A DNA stretch of 64,000 nt from Niastella sp. OAS944 (GTDB taxonomy: Bacteria > Bacteroidota > Bacteroidia > Chitinophagales > Chitinophagaceae). Positions 42,519 to 49,364 of the stretch are shown piece after piece; within the stretch, counting starts at the first letter, position 1, and the number at the start of each line of letters is the position of its first letter. The DNA lies in NCBI GenBank assembly GCA_024809215.1, contig JANUBW010000009.1, positions 62,001 to 126,000 on the forward strand, read 5' to 3'. The position numbers and the translations under genes were made by a program. The notes below the pieces were generated by a model, which worked only from the letters and a program-made list of their open reading frames with translations, did no database searches and had not been told where the DNA came from.

Positions 42519-43383
42519 TTATCGTATCCAACGTTCTTTTTATAAGAACTTCAATAGCCGCCTGGCTATCTTTTGAAAATTGTTTGGTGACCCGGTTGGC
42601 TACTATAGCGCTTATCGACAAACAATGATGGCCAAGTAATTTGCCCAGTCCGTAAATACTGCTGGTTTCCATTTCGAAATTGGTTATACGGTGGGGGCCA
42701 AAAGTAAACTGGGTAAGGCGGTCAATAAGGTGCGGATGGCTTAATCCCAGTCGAAGAATACGGCCCTGGGGGCCATAAAAACCGGGGCAGGTTACCGTAA
42801 TGCCATGATGAAAGTTATTGACGAAATGTTTAATAAGATGGGCGCTGCTGCCGCAAATGTATGGTTGGCTAATGCGATGGTTCAGCTGGGTTTGGGTAAC
42901 GAATGACTGTAACAAGGCTTTTTCTTCCTCATTTTCTTCGTACCTGTAAAAATTAAGCAGGTTGTCGATACCCAGCCCATGTGTACTAACTACAAAACTG
43001 TCGGTAGGAATATCGGCCTGAAGAGCGCCGGAGGTTCCTACGCGAATAATGTTCAGCTGGGTGAGCTGGGGTTTTACGGTACGCGTTTGAAGGTCGATAT
43101 TAACCAGGGCATCGAGCTCGTTGAGGACAATATCAATATTATCGGGACCAATACCAGTTGATATGACGGTAAGCCTGGTTTTTCCGATGTAACCCGTATG
43201 GGATATGAATTCGCGGTGAGCGCATTTATGTTCTATACGGTCGAAATGTTTGCTTACGGCGGCCACACGGTCGGGGTCGCCAACGGTAATAATTGTGGGC
43301 GCTAATTCCTCGGGGCGCAGGTCAAGATGGTATACGGCTCCGCGTTTATTGATAATCAGTTCCGATTCCTGAATTTTTTGCAT
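42508..43383 (-). CDS. uridine phosphorylase-like nucleoside phosphorylase
   Basis: 291 residues of the PNP/UDP phosphorylase fold. TIITVGDPDRV is the phosphate-binding start, with TGIGPDNIDIVLNEL, IIRVGTSGALQ and, near the C-terminus, FEMETSSIYGLGKLLGH containing the ribose-binding Met-Glu pair. It cleaves a nucleoside with phosphate to base and ribose-1-phosphate. The uridine preference is inferred from overall resemblance. It is divergent from tRNA-Cys. Confidence 0.85.
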   Translation of the reverse strand: MQKIQESELIINKRGAVYHLDLRPEELAPTIITVGDPDRVAAVSKHFDRIEHKCAHREFISHTGYIGKTRLTVISTGIGPDNIDIVLNELDALVNIDLQTRTVKPQLTQLNIIRVGTSGALQADIPTDSFVVSTHGLGIDNLLNFYRYEENEEEKALLQSFVTQTQLNHRISQPYICGSSAHLIKHFVNNFHHGITVTCPGFYGPQGRILRLGLSHPHLIDRLTQFTFGPHRITNFEMETSSIYGLGKLLGHHCLSISAIVANRVTKQFSKDSQAAIEVLIKRTLDTISEW

Positions 43384-43400
43384 AAAAAGGATTGAAAAGA

Positions 43401-43434
43401 TTGCTGTAAATATCCGACAAATATCCTACTTTTG
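43401..43434 (+). promoter_or_regulatory. promoter of the tRNA-Cys unit
   Basis: TTG at 43401-43403 and TACTTTTG at 43427-43434 match the TTG-N-TAnnTTTG pattern with a 23-base spacer. Transcription near 43441 would include the tRNA-like copy and tRNA-Cys. Confidence 0.55.
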
Positions 43435-43451
43435 CACACCCCACAACAAAT

Positions 43452-43509
43452 GGTCCTGTGTCCGCCAGCTGGCGGATAGGCAGAGGTCGAAAAGCCTCTA
43501 AACCATTTC
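43452..43509 (+). pseudogene. partial tRNA-Cys copy with a palindrome in the D arm
   Basis: The copy starts GGTCCTGTG like the true tRNA. It then has the perfect 16-base palindrome TCCGCCAGCTGGCGGA (43461-43476) in place of the D stem-loop start. It resumes with TAGGCAGAG, shared with the tRNA. The anticodon loop is changed (GTCGAAAAGC), no GCA is present, and a degraded T-arm (ACCATTTCAAG) follows. The 3' acceptor strand is missing. It lies nine bases upstream of the intact tRNA. Confidence 0.7.
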
Positions 43510-43518
43510 AAGAAATAT

Positions 43519-43589
43519 GGTCCTGTGGCCGAGTGGCTAGGCAGAGCTCTGCAAAAGCTCCTACACCAGTTCGAATCTGGTCGGGACCT
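43519..43589 (+). tRNA. tRNA-Cys (anticodon GCA)
   Basis: 71 bases. The acceptor GGTCCTG pairs with CGGGACC (one T-G pair). The D stem is GCC/GGC, the anticodon stem GAGCT/AGCTC with loop CTGCAAA (anticodon GCA at 43551-43553), and the T arm ACCAG-TTCGAAT-CTGGT. The discriminator base is T, as expected for tRNA-Cys. CCA is not fully encoded (TCA follows). Confidence 0.95.
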
Positions 43590-43597
43590 CAGAATCA

Positions 43598-43625
43598 AGG
43601 ATCGCTGAAAAGCGGTCCTTTTTTA
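43598..43625 (+). terminator. terminator of the tRNA-Cys transcript
   Basis: AGGATCGCT pairs with AGCGGTCCT around a GAAA loop, followed by TTTTTT. Confidence 0.9.
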
Positions 43626-43731
43626 TTTTTACGCAACTTTACAGTTACCGCTTTGTTTTAGGATCAAGTCAAATTCAGGGGGCTGGCAACGGTCTTTTTT
43701 ATTGCCCGTCCGTTGAAATTTAGGGCAGGGG

Positions 43732-44068
43732 TTAATTTAAAAAAGAGGGAATAATTCAATTACAAGTCTTTTGAATTAAAAAGAAGGAACTGTTTGTTCA
43801 ATTGGAGGTTCTTCTAATTAAAAAAAAGGAGGAATTTTTTCAATTAGAAGTTCTTTGAATTGAAAAAAAAGAAGAGTTTTTTCAATTGGAAGCCCAATCA
43901 ATTAAAAAGAATGTACAGTTTTTTCAATTGCATGCACATTCAATTAAAAATAATGTGCAGTTTTTTCAATCAAATGCGCTTCCAATTAAAAAGAATGAGG
44001 ACTTTTTTCAATTAGAAGTTCTTTCAATTAAAAAGAATTTACATTTTTTTCAATTGCATAAGCTTCCC
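43732..44068. repeat. 42-bp tandem repeat array, about eight copies
   Basis: The AATT core at the start of each unit falls at 43774, 43816, 43858, 43900, 43942, 43984 and 44026: seven copies exactly 42 apart, with a weaker eighth at about 43,734. Each unit has the plan CAATTAAAAAGAATG, a variable part, then TTTTTTCAATT. It is very AT-rich and can fold on itself. A frame of 80 codons crosses the last four copies, but a TGA closes that frame in the earlier copies. Confidence 0.9.
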
Positions 44069-44632
44069 TTTAATAGAAATATATTGATTTTCACGCACTT
44101 AAGCCATCGGCACGGCTGTTCTTTATAAAGAATCGTATTTGTCCCGGTCTGCCTGGCATCAATTGAGTACAGACAACACTTATTCTCCCGCATTATTAAC
44201 TAACCGGCCATTTATGCTAACTACGCATATAGCCCAACGATACAGTTTTTAGAAGTAACTAATTCCCAAGAATTCAACATGATCCATACTTGGATCATGT
44301 CAAATTCTTGGGAGACATTATTTTTAGACCGTATGTTGTCAACATTTATCAATGTATCAAAAATTGAAGCGCTTCCCGCTTTTTATGCGTCGTTAGTAGC
44401 TATTTATGACACGTTAGTTACTAATTATGCTGCGGTAGTAACTTATTATTACTCGTCCTGAAAATTGTACTTACCGGATCTTTAGGAAACACTTGCGCTT
44501 TCATCAGCATGGAGGCCAAGCATTTGTCGAAAGTAAGAAGGGTTGGGTTCAACATTTTTCTTTACGATACCTGATAATTGATAAAATATTTGAGACCATA
44601 GCCTGATATAACTCGTTTTTGCAAGAGTCAAA
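44069..44632. other. gap between the 42-bp array and the MEDS gene
   Basis: No supported gene lies here. It holds the hairpin at 44264-44313. A minus-strand open stretch at about 44,470-44,640 (…QLSGIVKKNVEPNPSYFRQM…) has protein-like composition but no start or recognised family. Confidence 0.4.
44264..44313. repeat. 23-bp inverted repeat with 4-base loop
   Basis: The left arm (44264-44286) starts TCCCAAGAATT, and the right arm (44291-44313) ends AATTCTTGGGA. All but two base pairs match, and the loop is TACT. A T-run follows at about 44,321. It could be a terminator or the remains of a small mobile element. Confidence 0.75.
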
Positions 44633-45277
44633 TTACAGCTTTTTGTCAATTATTTTATATGAAACGCCTGTTTTACCTTTCGCTGCACCTTTAATCATTT
44701 TTGTATGGGCACTACATATATGCATGACGGATTCAGCGGCGTCGTGGGTAAAACCGCTCTGAGGATATGCGCAAAACAGACAGAAGGTTTCAGTTTCACA
44801 GAACTTGTTCCAAATGTGTTCCAGCCTAACAGTAGCACCTATCTGGCCCTTAGCCCATAAGATTGCTACCATTTCACCAAAAGCACGCACCCTACGGCCG
44901 TTACCTTTCGCCTTTATTAGTAGCTCACTTATAACTTTCTGAAAGAGGTGCTGATCGGGCCAATCATTTATCATAAACTTAGACAACGTTTCTTCCGCAT
45001 CCAGAGGAATGTATTGAGTTTTTGACATTAAAGATGGAATATGGTGGCCCAAAGCAATCAGTCGTTCGTTTAAAGCCGTCAAATGAGCGGCAGTCGCTAT
45101 AACCATGGAACATTCGCCAGCGTTGATACCATCGTTAACAAAACCTGTCAGAAGGTCAAGAAAATCTTCATCATGTTCATATATTTGAACCACGTGTTCA
45201 CAGGGGGCAATTTCGCCCCAAAAAACTTCATTTGAACTTGTTTCCCATCCGGTATTATCATTTTTCAGCGAATTCAT
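44633..45277 (-). CDS. MEDS domain sensory protein
   Basis: 214 residues. The pattern HVVQIYEHDEDFLDLLTGFV, GINAGECSMVIATAAHLTAL, FGEMVAILWAKG and HICSAHT matches the MEDS domain (methanogen/methylotroph DcmR sensory domain), here as a stand-alone protein. Such domains are thought to sense small molecules, and some bind ATP-like ligands in a RecA-like fold. It follows the PAS histidine kinase by 43 bases, so the two are probably one signalling operon. Confidence 0.85.
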   Translation of the reverse strand: MNSLKNDNTGWETSSNEVFWGEIAPCEHVVQIYEHDEDFLDLLTGFVNDGINAGECSMVIATAAHLTALNERLIALGHHIPSLMSKTQYIPLDAEETLSKFMINDWPDQHLFQKVISELLIKAKGNGRRVRAFGEMVAILWAKGQIGATVRLEHIWNKFCETETFCLFCAYPQSGFTHDAAESVMHICSAHTKMIKGAAKGKTGVSYKIIDKKL

Positions 45278-45320
45278 TATTTTGACTTTTCGTTAAATTA
45301 TTTCGTTTTACTTTCTGTTC

Positions 45321-47279
45321 TTATTTTTTATTCGGCAAATAGATGTGAAAAACTGATCCTTCATGCTCTCGGCTATCCGCAAATATTGTCCCTTGGTGGT
45401 TCTCTACTATTTTCTTGCATATTGCAAGACCCAGTCCTGTTCCTTCATACTTCGCGCGCCCATGTAACCGGTAAAACATCTCAAATATCTTTTCTGACAA
45501 CTCGGGAGAGAAGCCTATTCCGTTGTCTGAAACGCTAATGTGATAATAAGATTTATAAGTGTCTCCGAGGCCTTTCTTCTGACCGCTACCTTCAACTAAT
45601 TCACAGCTAACCTGTATGTATGGCTGTTTATCTGGCTTCGCGAATTTTAGTGCATTACTCAGGAGATTTAAAAATAATTGGTGAAACTGGAAAGGAACTA
45701 CTGTTACTATAGGCAATTTTTCGCTCCTGATCGTTGCGTTCTTTTCGGCGATCTTCGTATCGAGTGTATTTATCGTCTCTTTAAGAATTGAATTTAGGTC
45801 AACTTCTTCCAGTTTACCTTCATAGTCGTTACTCCTTGCATAAGTTAATAAATCCTGAATCAGGTTTCTCATGCGGCTTGTTGAATCTATAATACGACGG
45901 TATAAATCCTTGCCTTCTTCCGATATCTTTTCACCATCCATGGCAAAAAGTTTTCCCAGGTTTAACTGGATTTTTCTTAACGGTTCCTGCAGGTCGTGGC
46001 TTGCAATATGTGCAAATGACGATAGCTGGTTGTTTATTTTTTCAAGTTCTTCATTCTTTTTTTTCAACACTGTTTTCGCCTGCTTAAGATCTAAATTTCT
46101 TTTCCTGACGTCTTCAGTTCTATCCAACACCATTTTTTCGAGTGAATACTTTATCTGTTCTTCGGCTGAAATATCTTGAAGAATTCCTATATAGCCTAGG
46201 ACTTTCTTTCCGTTATCGTATATCGGACTTGCATTTGCATACGCAACGATATAGTCTCCTGATGCATTTAAGAACCTGAATTTTCCCTCAAAAGGTTGGT
46301 TTGCACGAAAAGAACTCATCCATGAAGTGACCACTTTGCCCCGGTCATCGGGATGAATGAATGAGAACCATAAGGCTTTGAGCCCCTCCTCGACTGATTT
46401 TCCTGTCAAATGCTCCCATTTAGAGCTTAGAAAGTTACAATCGCCATTTTCATCGGTGCTCCATATCACCAGCGGAACAAGGTTGGCCATCTGCCTGAAG
46501 CGTTCTTCGCTTTCCTTAATTTTCTTTGCAGCCAATTTTTGTTCAGTAACGTCAATTGTAAAACATCGGGTATGAACAAATTTTTCTCCCTCCCATAACG
46601 CCGATGAATTTAAAGTCACATGTTTTATAGAACCATCCTTACATATAAGTTGTGTATCGTAATTTTCGATTCGTTGCTTATTTGTTAAACGCCACATGAT
46701 ATCTTCAATAGCGCTTTTATTGACATGGAACTCTGAAATATGGCGGCCTATATATTCATCTTCCGTATAACCCAGAAGGTTTAGTTCTGCAAGGTTGGCC
46801 CAAACAATAATTCCGTCACCATTTACCCAATGCAGGCAAATGGAGGCATTTTCAAAGTAATCTTTAAGGGCCCTTTCTGTCTTGCTTTTTTCAGTAATAT
46901 CCAAACAGTGAAATAAAAACCCTTTCACCTGCCGAAATTGATCAAAATCAGGACTAAGTGTAGCCTCGAGATATTGAATACCATTTTGAGTATTTACTAA
47001 AATTTCGAAATGAGCACAATCACCCACTAAAATCTTACCTAAATGTCGTTGCACCTGGTCAAATATGTGTGAGCCGGCTATCAATTGAAACTTTTGACCA
47101 GCTGGGTTACCGTTTATACCGAACCAGCTCTTGAAAGGCCGGTTGCAAAATTGAAGGACCATGTTGCAATCTATATACGCAACAAGAGCAGGAATGGAGT
47201 TTATAAGAAATTCTAAATCTGCGAATTCGCTTTGCATACTTTTATATGTATGCAAATTTGTATTTGTCGGATTGAGCAT
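45321..47279 (-). CDS. PAS-domain sensor histidine kinase
   Basis: 652 residues with no membrane segment. Three PAS domains lie at about 20-130, 136-250 and 262-385. A coiled coil comes next. The HisKA dimerisation domain contains SSFAHIASHDLQEPLRK, with the phosphorylated His in ASHDLQEP. The HATPase domain has LLSNALKFAKPDKQ, VSDNGIGFSPEL and GTGLGLAICKKIVENH. No response regulator is encoded nearby, so the partner is elsewhere. It shares an operon with the MEDS protein. Confidence 0.9.
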   Translation of the reverse strand: MLNPTNTNLHTYKSMQSEFADLEFLINSIPALVAYIDCNMVLQFCNRPFKSWFGINGNPAGQKFQLIAGSHIFDQVQRHLGKILVGDCAHFEILVNTQNGIQYLEATLSPDFDQFRQVKGFLFHCLDITEKSKTERALKDYFENASICLHWVNGDGIIVWANLAELNLLGYTEDEYIGRHISEFHVNKSAIEDIMWRLTNKQRIENYDTQLICKDGSIKHVTLNSSALWEGEKFVHTRCFTIDVTEQKLAAKKIKESEERFRQMANLVPLVIWSTDENGDCNFLSSKWEHLTGKSVEEGLKALWFSFIHPDDRGKVVTSWMSSFRANQPFEGKFRFLNASGDYIVAYANASPIYDNGKKVLGYIGILQDISAEEQIKYSLEKMVLDRTEDVRKRNLDLKQAKTVLKKKNEELEKINNQLSSFAHIASHDLQEPLRKIQLNLGKLFAMDGEKISEEGKDLYRRIIDSTSRMRNLIQDLLTYARSNDYEGKLEEVDLNSILKETINTLDTKIAEKNATIRSEKLPIVTVVPFQFHQLFLNLLSNALKFAKPDKQPYIQVSCELVEGSGQKKGLGDTYKSYYHISVSDNGIGFSPELSEKIFEMFYRLHGRAKYEGTGLGLAICKKIVENHQGTIFADSREHEGSVFHIYLPNKK

Positions 47280-47340
47280 TTAACACGGCTATTATAGGAA
47301 TGATGATTTGAGCATTTTGATAACTTTGGGGCAATTTATA

Positions 47341-47348
47341 CAAACATA
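47341..47348 (-). promoter_or_regulatory. -7 box of the histidine kinase gene
   Basis: TATGTTTG on the minus strand fits TAnnTTTG. Transcription would start about 55 bases before the ATG at 47279. Confidence 0.45.
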
Positions 47349-47456
47349 AAAAATTATGCCAGGCGGAATTAGATTGGAATTTGAGTCTTGTCATCACGGC
47401 TATGCGATTGGTTTATACAACCGGACGTCGAGTAAATTAGATTAATCGCCAGAATT

Positions 47457-47490
47457 AAATAAAAAGGGAGCAGATTTGAACCTGCCCCCT
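47457..47490 (-). terminator. possible terminator of the small gene upstream
   Basis: GGGAGCAG and CTGCCCCC pair with one mismatch around an 8-base loop. On the minus strand a T-rich tract (TTTTTATTT) follows. It lies 260 bases beyond the stop at 47,752. Confidence 0.6.
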
Positions 47491-47645
47491 CTAAATAGTT
47501 ATCTTCTAAAGACGAAATAATAAAAACTGAATTAAATGTAAACTTGACTTGTTAGAAAAATCTAAATAAAAAACAATAAGAACTAAAACGAGAGAGAAGA
47601 TAACTACTCATGTAATATAGCATTATTTTTTCATGCTGCAAAAAT

Positions 47646-47689
47646 TTGTTTGTAAAAGAATCGCATTTCGCGATCATTTTTGCAAACAA
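47646..47689. repeat. imperfect 19-bp hairpin in an AT-rich gap
   Basis: TTGTTTG (47646) and CAAACAA (47683) close a near-symmetrical stem that also pairs AATCGC with GCGAT. There is no recognised function. The rest of 47,280-47,751 shows no gene. Confidence 0.5.
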
Positions 47690-47751
47690 TAAGCTTGTAT
47701 TTACGTACGCAAAGTTTCATAGGTGGTAAACTGGCAAATGTTATTGAACCA

Positions 47752-48015
47752 TTAACCAATGGTATCAACCACCGATAATTTAACAAAAGCAGTACCATGA
47801 AAAATGCGGGTCAGGTTCATATCTTTTGAAGATAAGTACTGTTTTTTATTTGATTCAATGATAATACGCCAGAAGTTTTTTCCTTTCAACTGGTCATAAT
47901 CTTCAGTTTTAACAAACATACCTATAAGCGCATTTCTTGATTTGAAACTTACTTTAACAGATTTCTGATCAAATTTATGCTTACGAAGAAATGTATCAAT
48001 TTGTTCAACGGTCAT
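47752..48015 (-). CDS. small hypothetical protein
   Basis: 87 residues from ATG 48015 (MTVEQIDTFLRKHKFDQ). The body is beta-rich with SRNALIGMFVKTEDYDQL and FWRIIIESNKKQYL. The composition suits a compact soluble protein. I do not recognise the family. The gene lies after the RRM gene, separated by a terminator. Confidence 0.65.
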   Translation of the reverse strand: MTVEQIDTFLRKHKFDQKSVKVSFKSRNALIGMFVKTEDYDQLKGKNFWRIIIESNKKQYLSSKDMNLTRIFHGTAFVKLSVVDTIG

Positions 48016-48049
48016 AGTACTGATTTTAAAATATAGTTTAAGTAAATAC

Positions 48050-48071
48050 AAAAGCCCCTTTCGGGGCTTTT
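48050..48071 (-). terminator. terminator after the RRM gene
   Basis: AAAGCCCC pairs with GGGGCTTT around a 4-base loop. The symmetrical A/T flanks let it work in either direction. Confidence 0.85.
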
Positions 48072-48090
48072 GACCTAGGTCGAAATGAAT

Positions 48091-48408
48091 TTAGTATCTA
48101 TTTTTATTATAACTATTTCCACTATTAAAACCAGTTCTGCCACCACCACCACGGGAAGACCTGTCTTCTTTTGGCTTAGCAACAGATACACTGATAGTTC
48201 TGTTTTCTACTGTAGCACCATCAAGTTCAGCAATTGCTTTTTTTGAAGCGGCTTCATCGCTCATTTCAACAAATCCGAAACCTCTTGATCTGCCAGTTTC
48301 CCTATCTGTAATAACTTTGGCTGAAGTAACTTCTCCATAGGGAGCGAAAAAATCTTTTAAGTCTTCGTCCTGAACGTCGAAGCTTAAATTTGAAACATAA
48401 ATGTTCAT
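48091..48408 (-). CDS. RNA-binding protein, single RRM domain
   Basis: 105 residues. Residues 1-80 are one RNA recognition motif: MNIYVSNLSF (RNP2) and GRSRGFGFVEMSD (RNP1), with aromatic residues in place. The tail is Gly/Arg/Asn-rich (SSRGGGGRTGFNSGNSYNKN). Small RRM proteins of this layout, as in cyanobacterial cold-induced Rbp proteins, bind RNA in the cytoplasm and often rise in the cold. Regulation cannot be read here, though the gap of more than 200 bases upstream leaves room for a long leader. Confidence 0.9.
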   Translation of the reverse strand: MNIYVSNLSFDVQDEDLKDFFAPYGEVTSAKVITDRETGRSRGFGFVEMSDEAASKKAIAELDGATVENRTISVSVAKPKEDRSSRGGGGRTGFNSGNSYNKNRY

Positions 48409-48559
48409 TTGTAATAATTAATTGATAAATAATTTCGAGGAAGGCAAGAAGTAAGAGACTAACTAAAATGCAGATATACTAGGCAATGTAATTAATGAAT
48501 ACTAATGCGAGACTCAAATTAACAACATAAAGTTAATGCTTATTTTTTACATTTCATAA

Positions 48560-48608
48560 TTAAAATGAGAAAGGCCAACACCGGATTAAGAAACCAGTGC
48601 TGGCCTTT
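48560..48608 (-). terminator. terminator after the small gene at 48,624
   Basis: AAAGGCCA pairs with TGGCCTTT, and an inner part pairs with two mismatches. A T-rich tail follows on the minus strand. Confidence 0.75.
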
Positions 48609-48623
48609 GCGTTTACAAACTTA

Positions 48624-48872
48624 TTAATTTATTAGGTCATTTATCGAAATGGCCTCCAAATAATGACTTATTGCATTCGTATCTGGCAATATCCGATACT
48701 CATCAATGCTCTTGTCGGCTTTGTTGCAATAAGCTTCTATGTAATAAGAGTCAAGTTGAAAGAGAAAAATAATAGTTTCGGGGTAGGCTATTTGAGCTAA
48801 TGCAACTGCCTTATTCATTACAGCGCATTTTTTTTCCTCCTCATTTAACAGAATAAATTCAGAAAGCTTCAT
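48624..48872 (-). CDS. small hypothetical cytoplasmic protein
   Basis: 82 residues starting MKLSEFILLNEEEKKCAVMN. The KLSEF-x-x-LNEEEKK beginning, FLFQLDSYYIEAYCNK middle and acidic hydrophobic end (LEAISINDLIN) resemble a group of short proteins common in Chitinophagaceae. No function is assigned. It has a terminator downstream, which supports it as a real single gene. Confidence 0.7.
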   Translation of the reverse strand: MKLSEFILLNEEEKKCAVMNKAVALAQIAYPETIIFLFQLDSYYIEAYCNKADKSIDEYRILPDTNAISHYLEAISINDLIN

Positions 48873-49294
48873 AACGTTAATTTTAAAAGTTAACTAATAA
48901 AGGCTTACTTAAACTTTAACAAAACTGATGAACGGGAACAAATTCGTGATACAATAAACTACTACTGATAAAAAGTCAAAAAGTCGTGATACTGAAAATC
49001 GACACTTTAAAAACGAAAAGCACAATACGTCAGAAAGAAAGGAGGCTGGTTTGACGTAAAAACAGGACATGGCAAATATAGTAAATTCAGTTTTCCTTTT
49101 CAATCAGATCTTTTATAGGGCGGCTGATTGGTGAACGCTCTCATAGGGTTAACCCCGGTTGCAGCAGCTCAATGCCTGGGAAAAAGACCGTTCAACAACT
49201 GGCGTACAGTCTTTTTTAAAGATAATTATTGCTGCATGACCAAAATTTGAACCAAGTAGGTCATTTATTGAACCCCTCTCCAGGCACTTACATA
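48873..49294. other. gap upstream of the polysaccharide utilisation locus
   Basis: About 420 AT-rich bases with no supported gene. The one short minus-strand frame has no protein-like features. The promoter of the SusC operon is at its right end. Confidence 0.4.
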
Positions 49295-49302
49295 TAGTTT
49301 TG
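49295..49302 (+). promoter_or_regulatory. -7 box of the SusCD operon
   Basis: TAGTTTTG fits TAnnTTTG. A TTG at 49268-49270 lies 24 bases upstream. Transcription near 49309 would give a leader of about 56 bases. Confidence 0.5.
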
Positions 49303-49364
49303 AAGAACAGTTAATTAGAGATTAAGTATCGCCCACATTTAACATTCACCAAAACGATTGCAGT

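Noticed and set aside
43356-43598. Minus-strand frame across tRNA-Cys
   Set aside because: It covers a certain tRNA gene and its promoter.
43886-44128. 80-residue repeat peptide (SIKKNVQFFQL type) in the 42-bp array
   Set aside because: It starts from a TTG, a TGA closes the frame in earlier units, and the 42-base period alone keeps it open.
44470-44640. Minus-strand open stretch reading QLSGIVKKNVEPNPSYFRQM
   Set aside because: No start codon, under 60 residues and no recognised family; it may be a remnant but cannot be supported.
48909-49103. 64-residue minus-strand frame
   Set aside because: Phe/Ser/Cys-rich translation of AT-rich DNA without features of a real protein.
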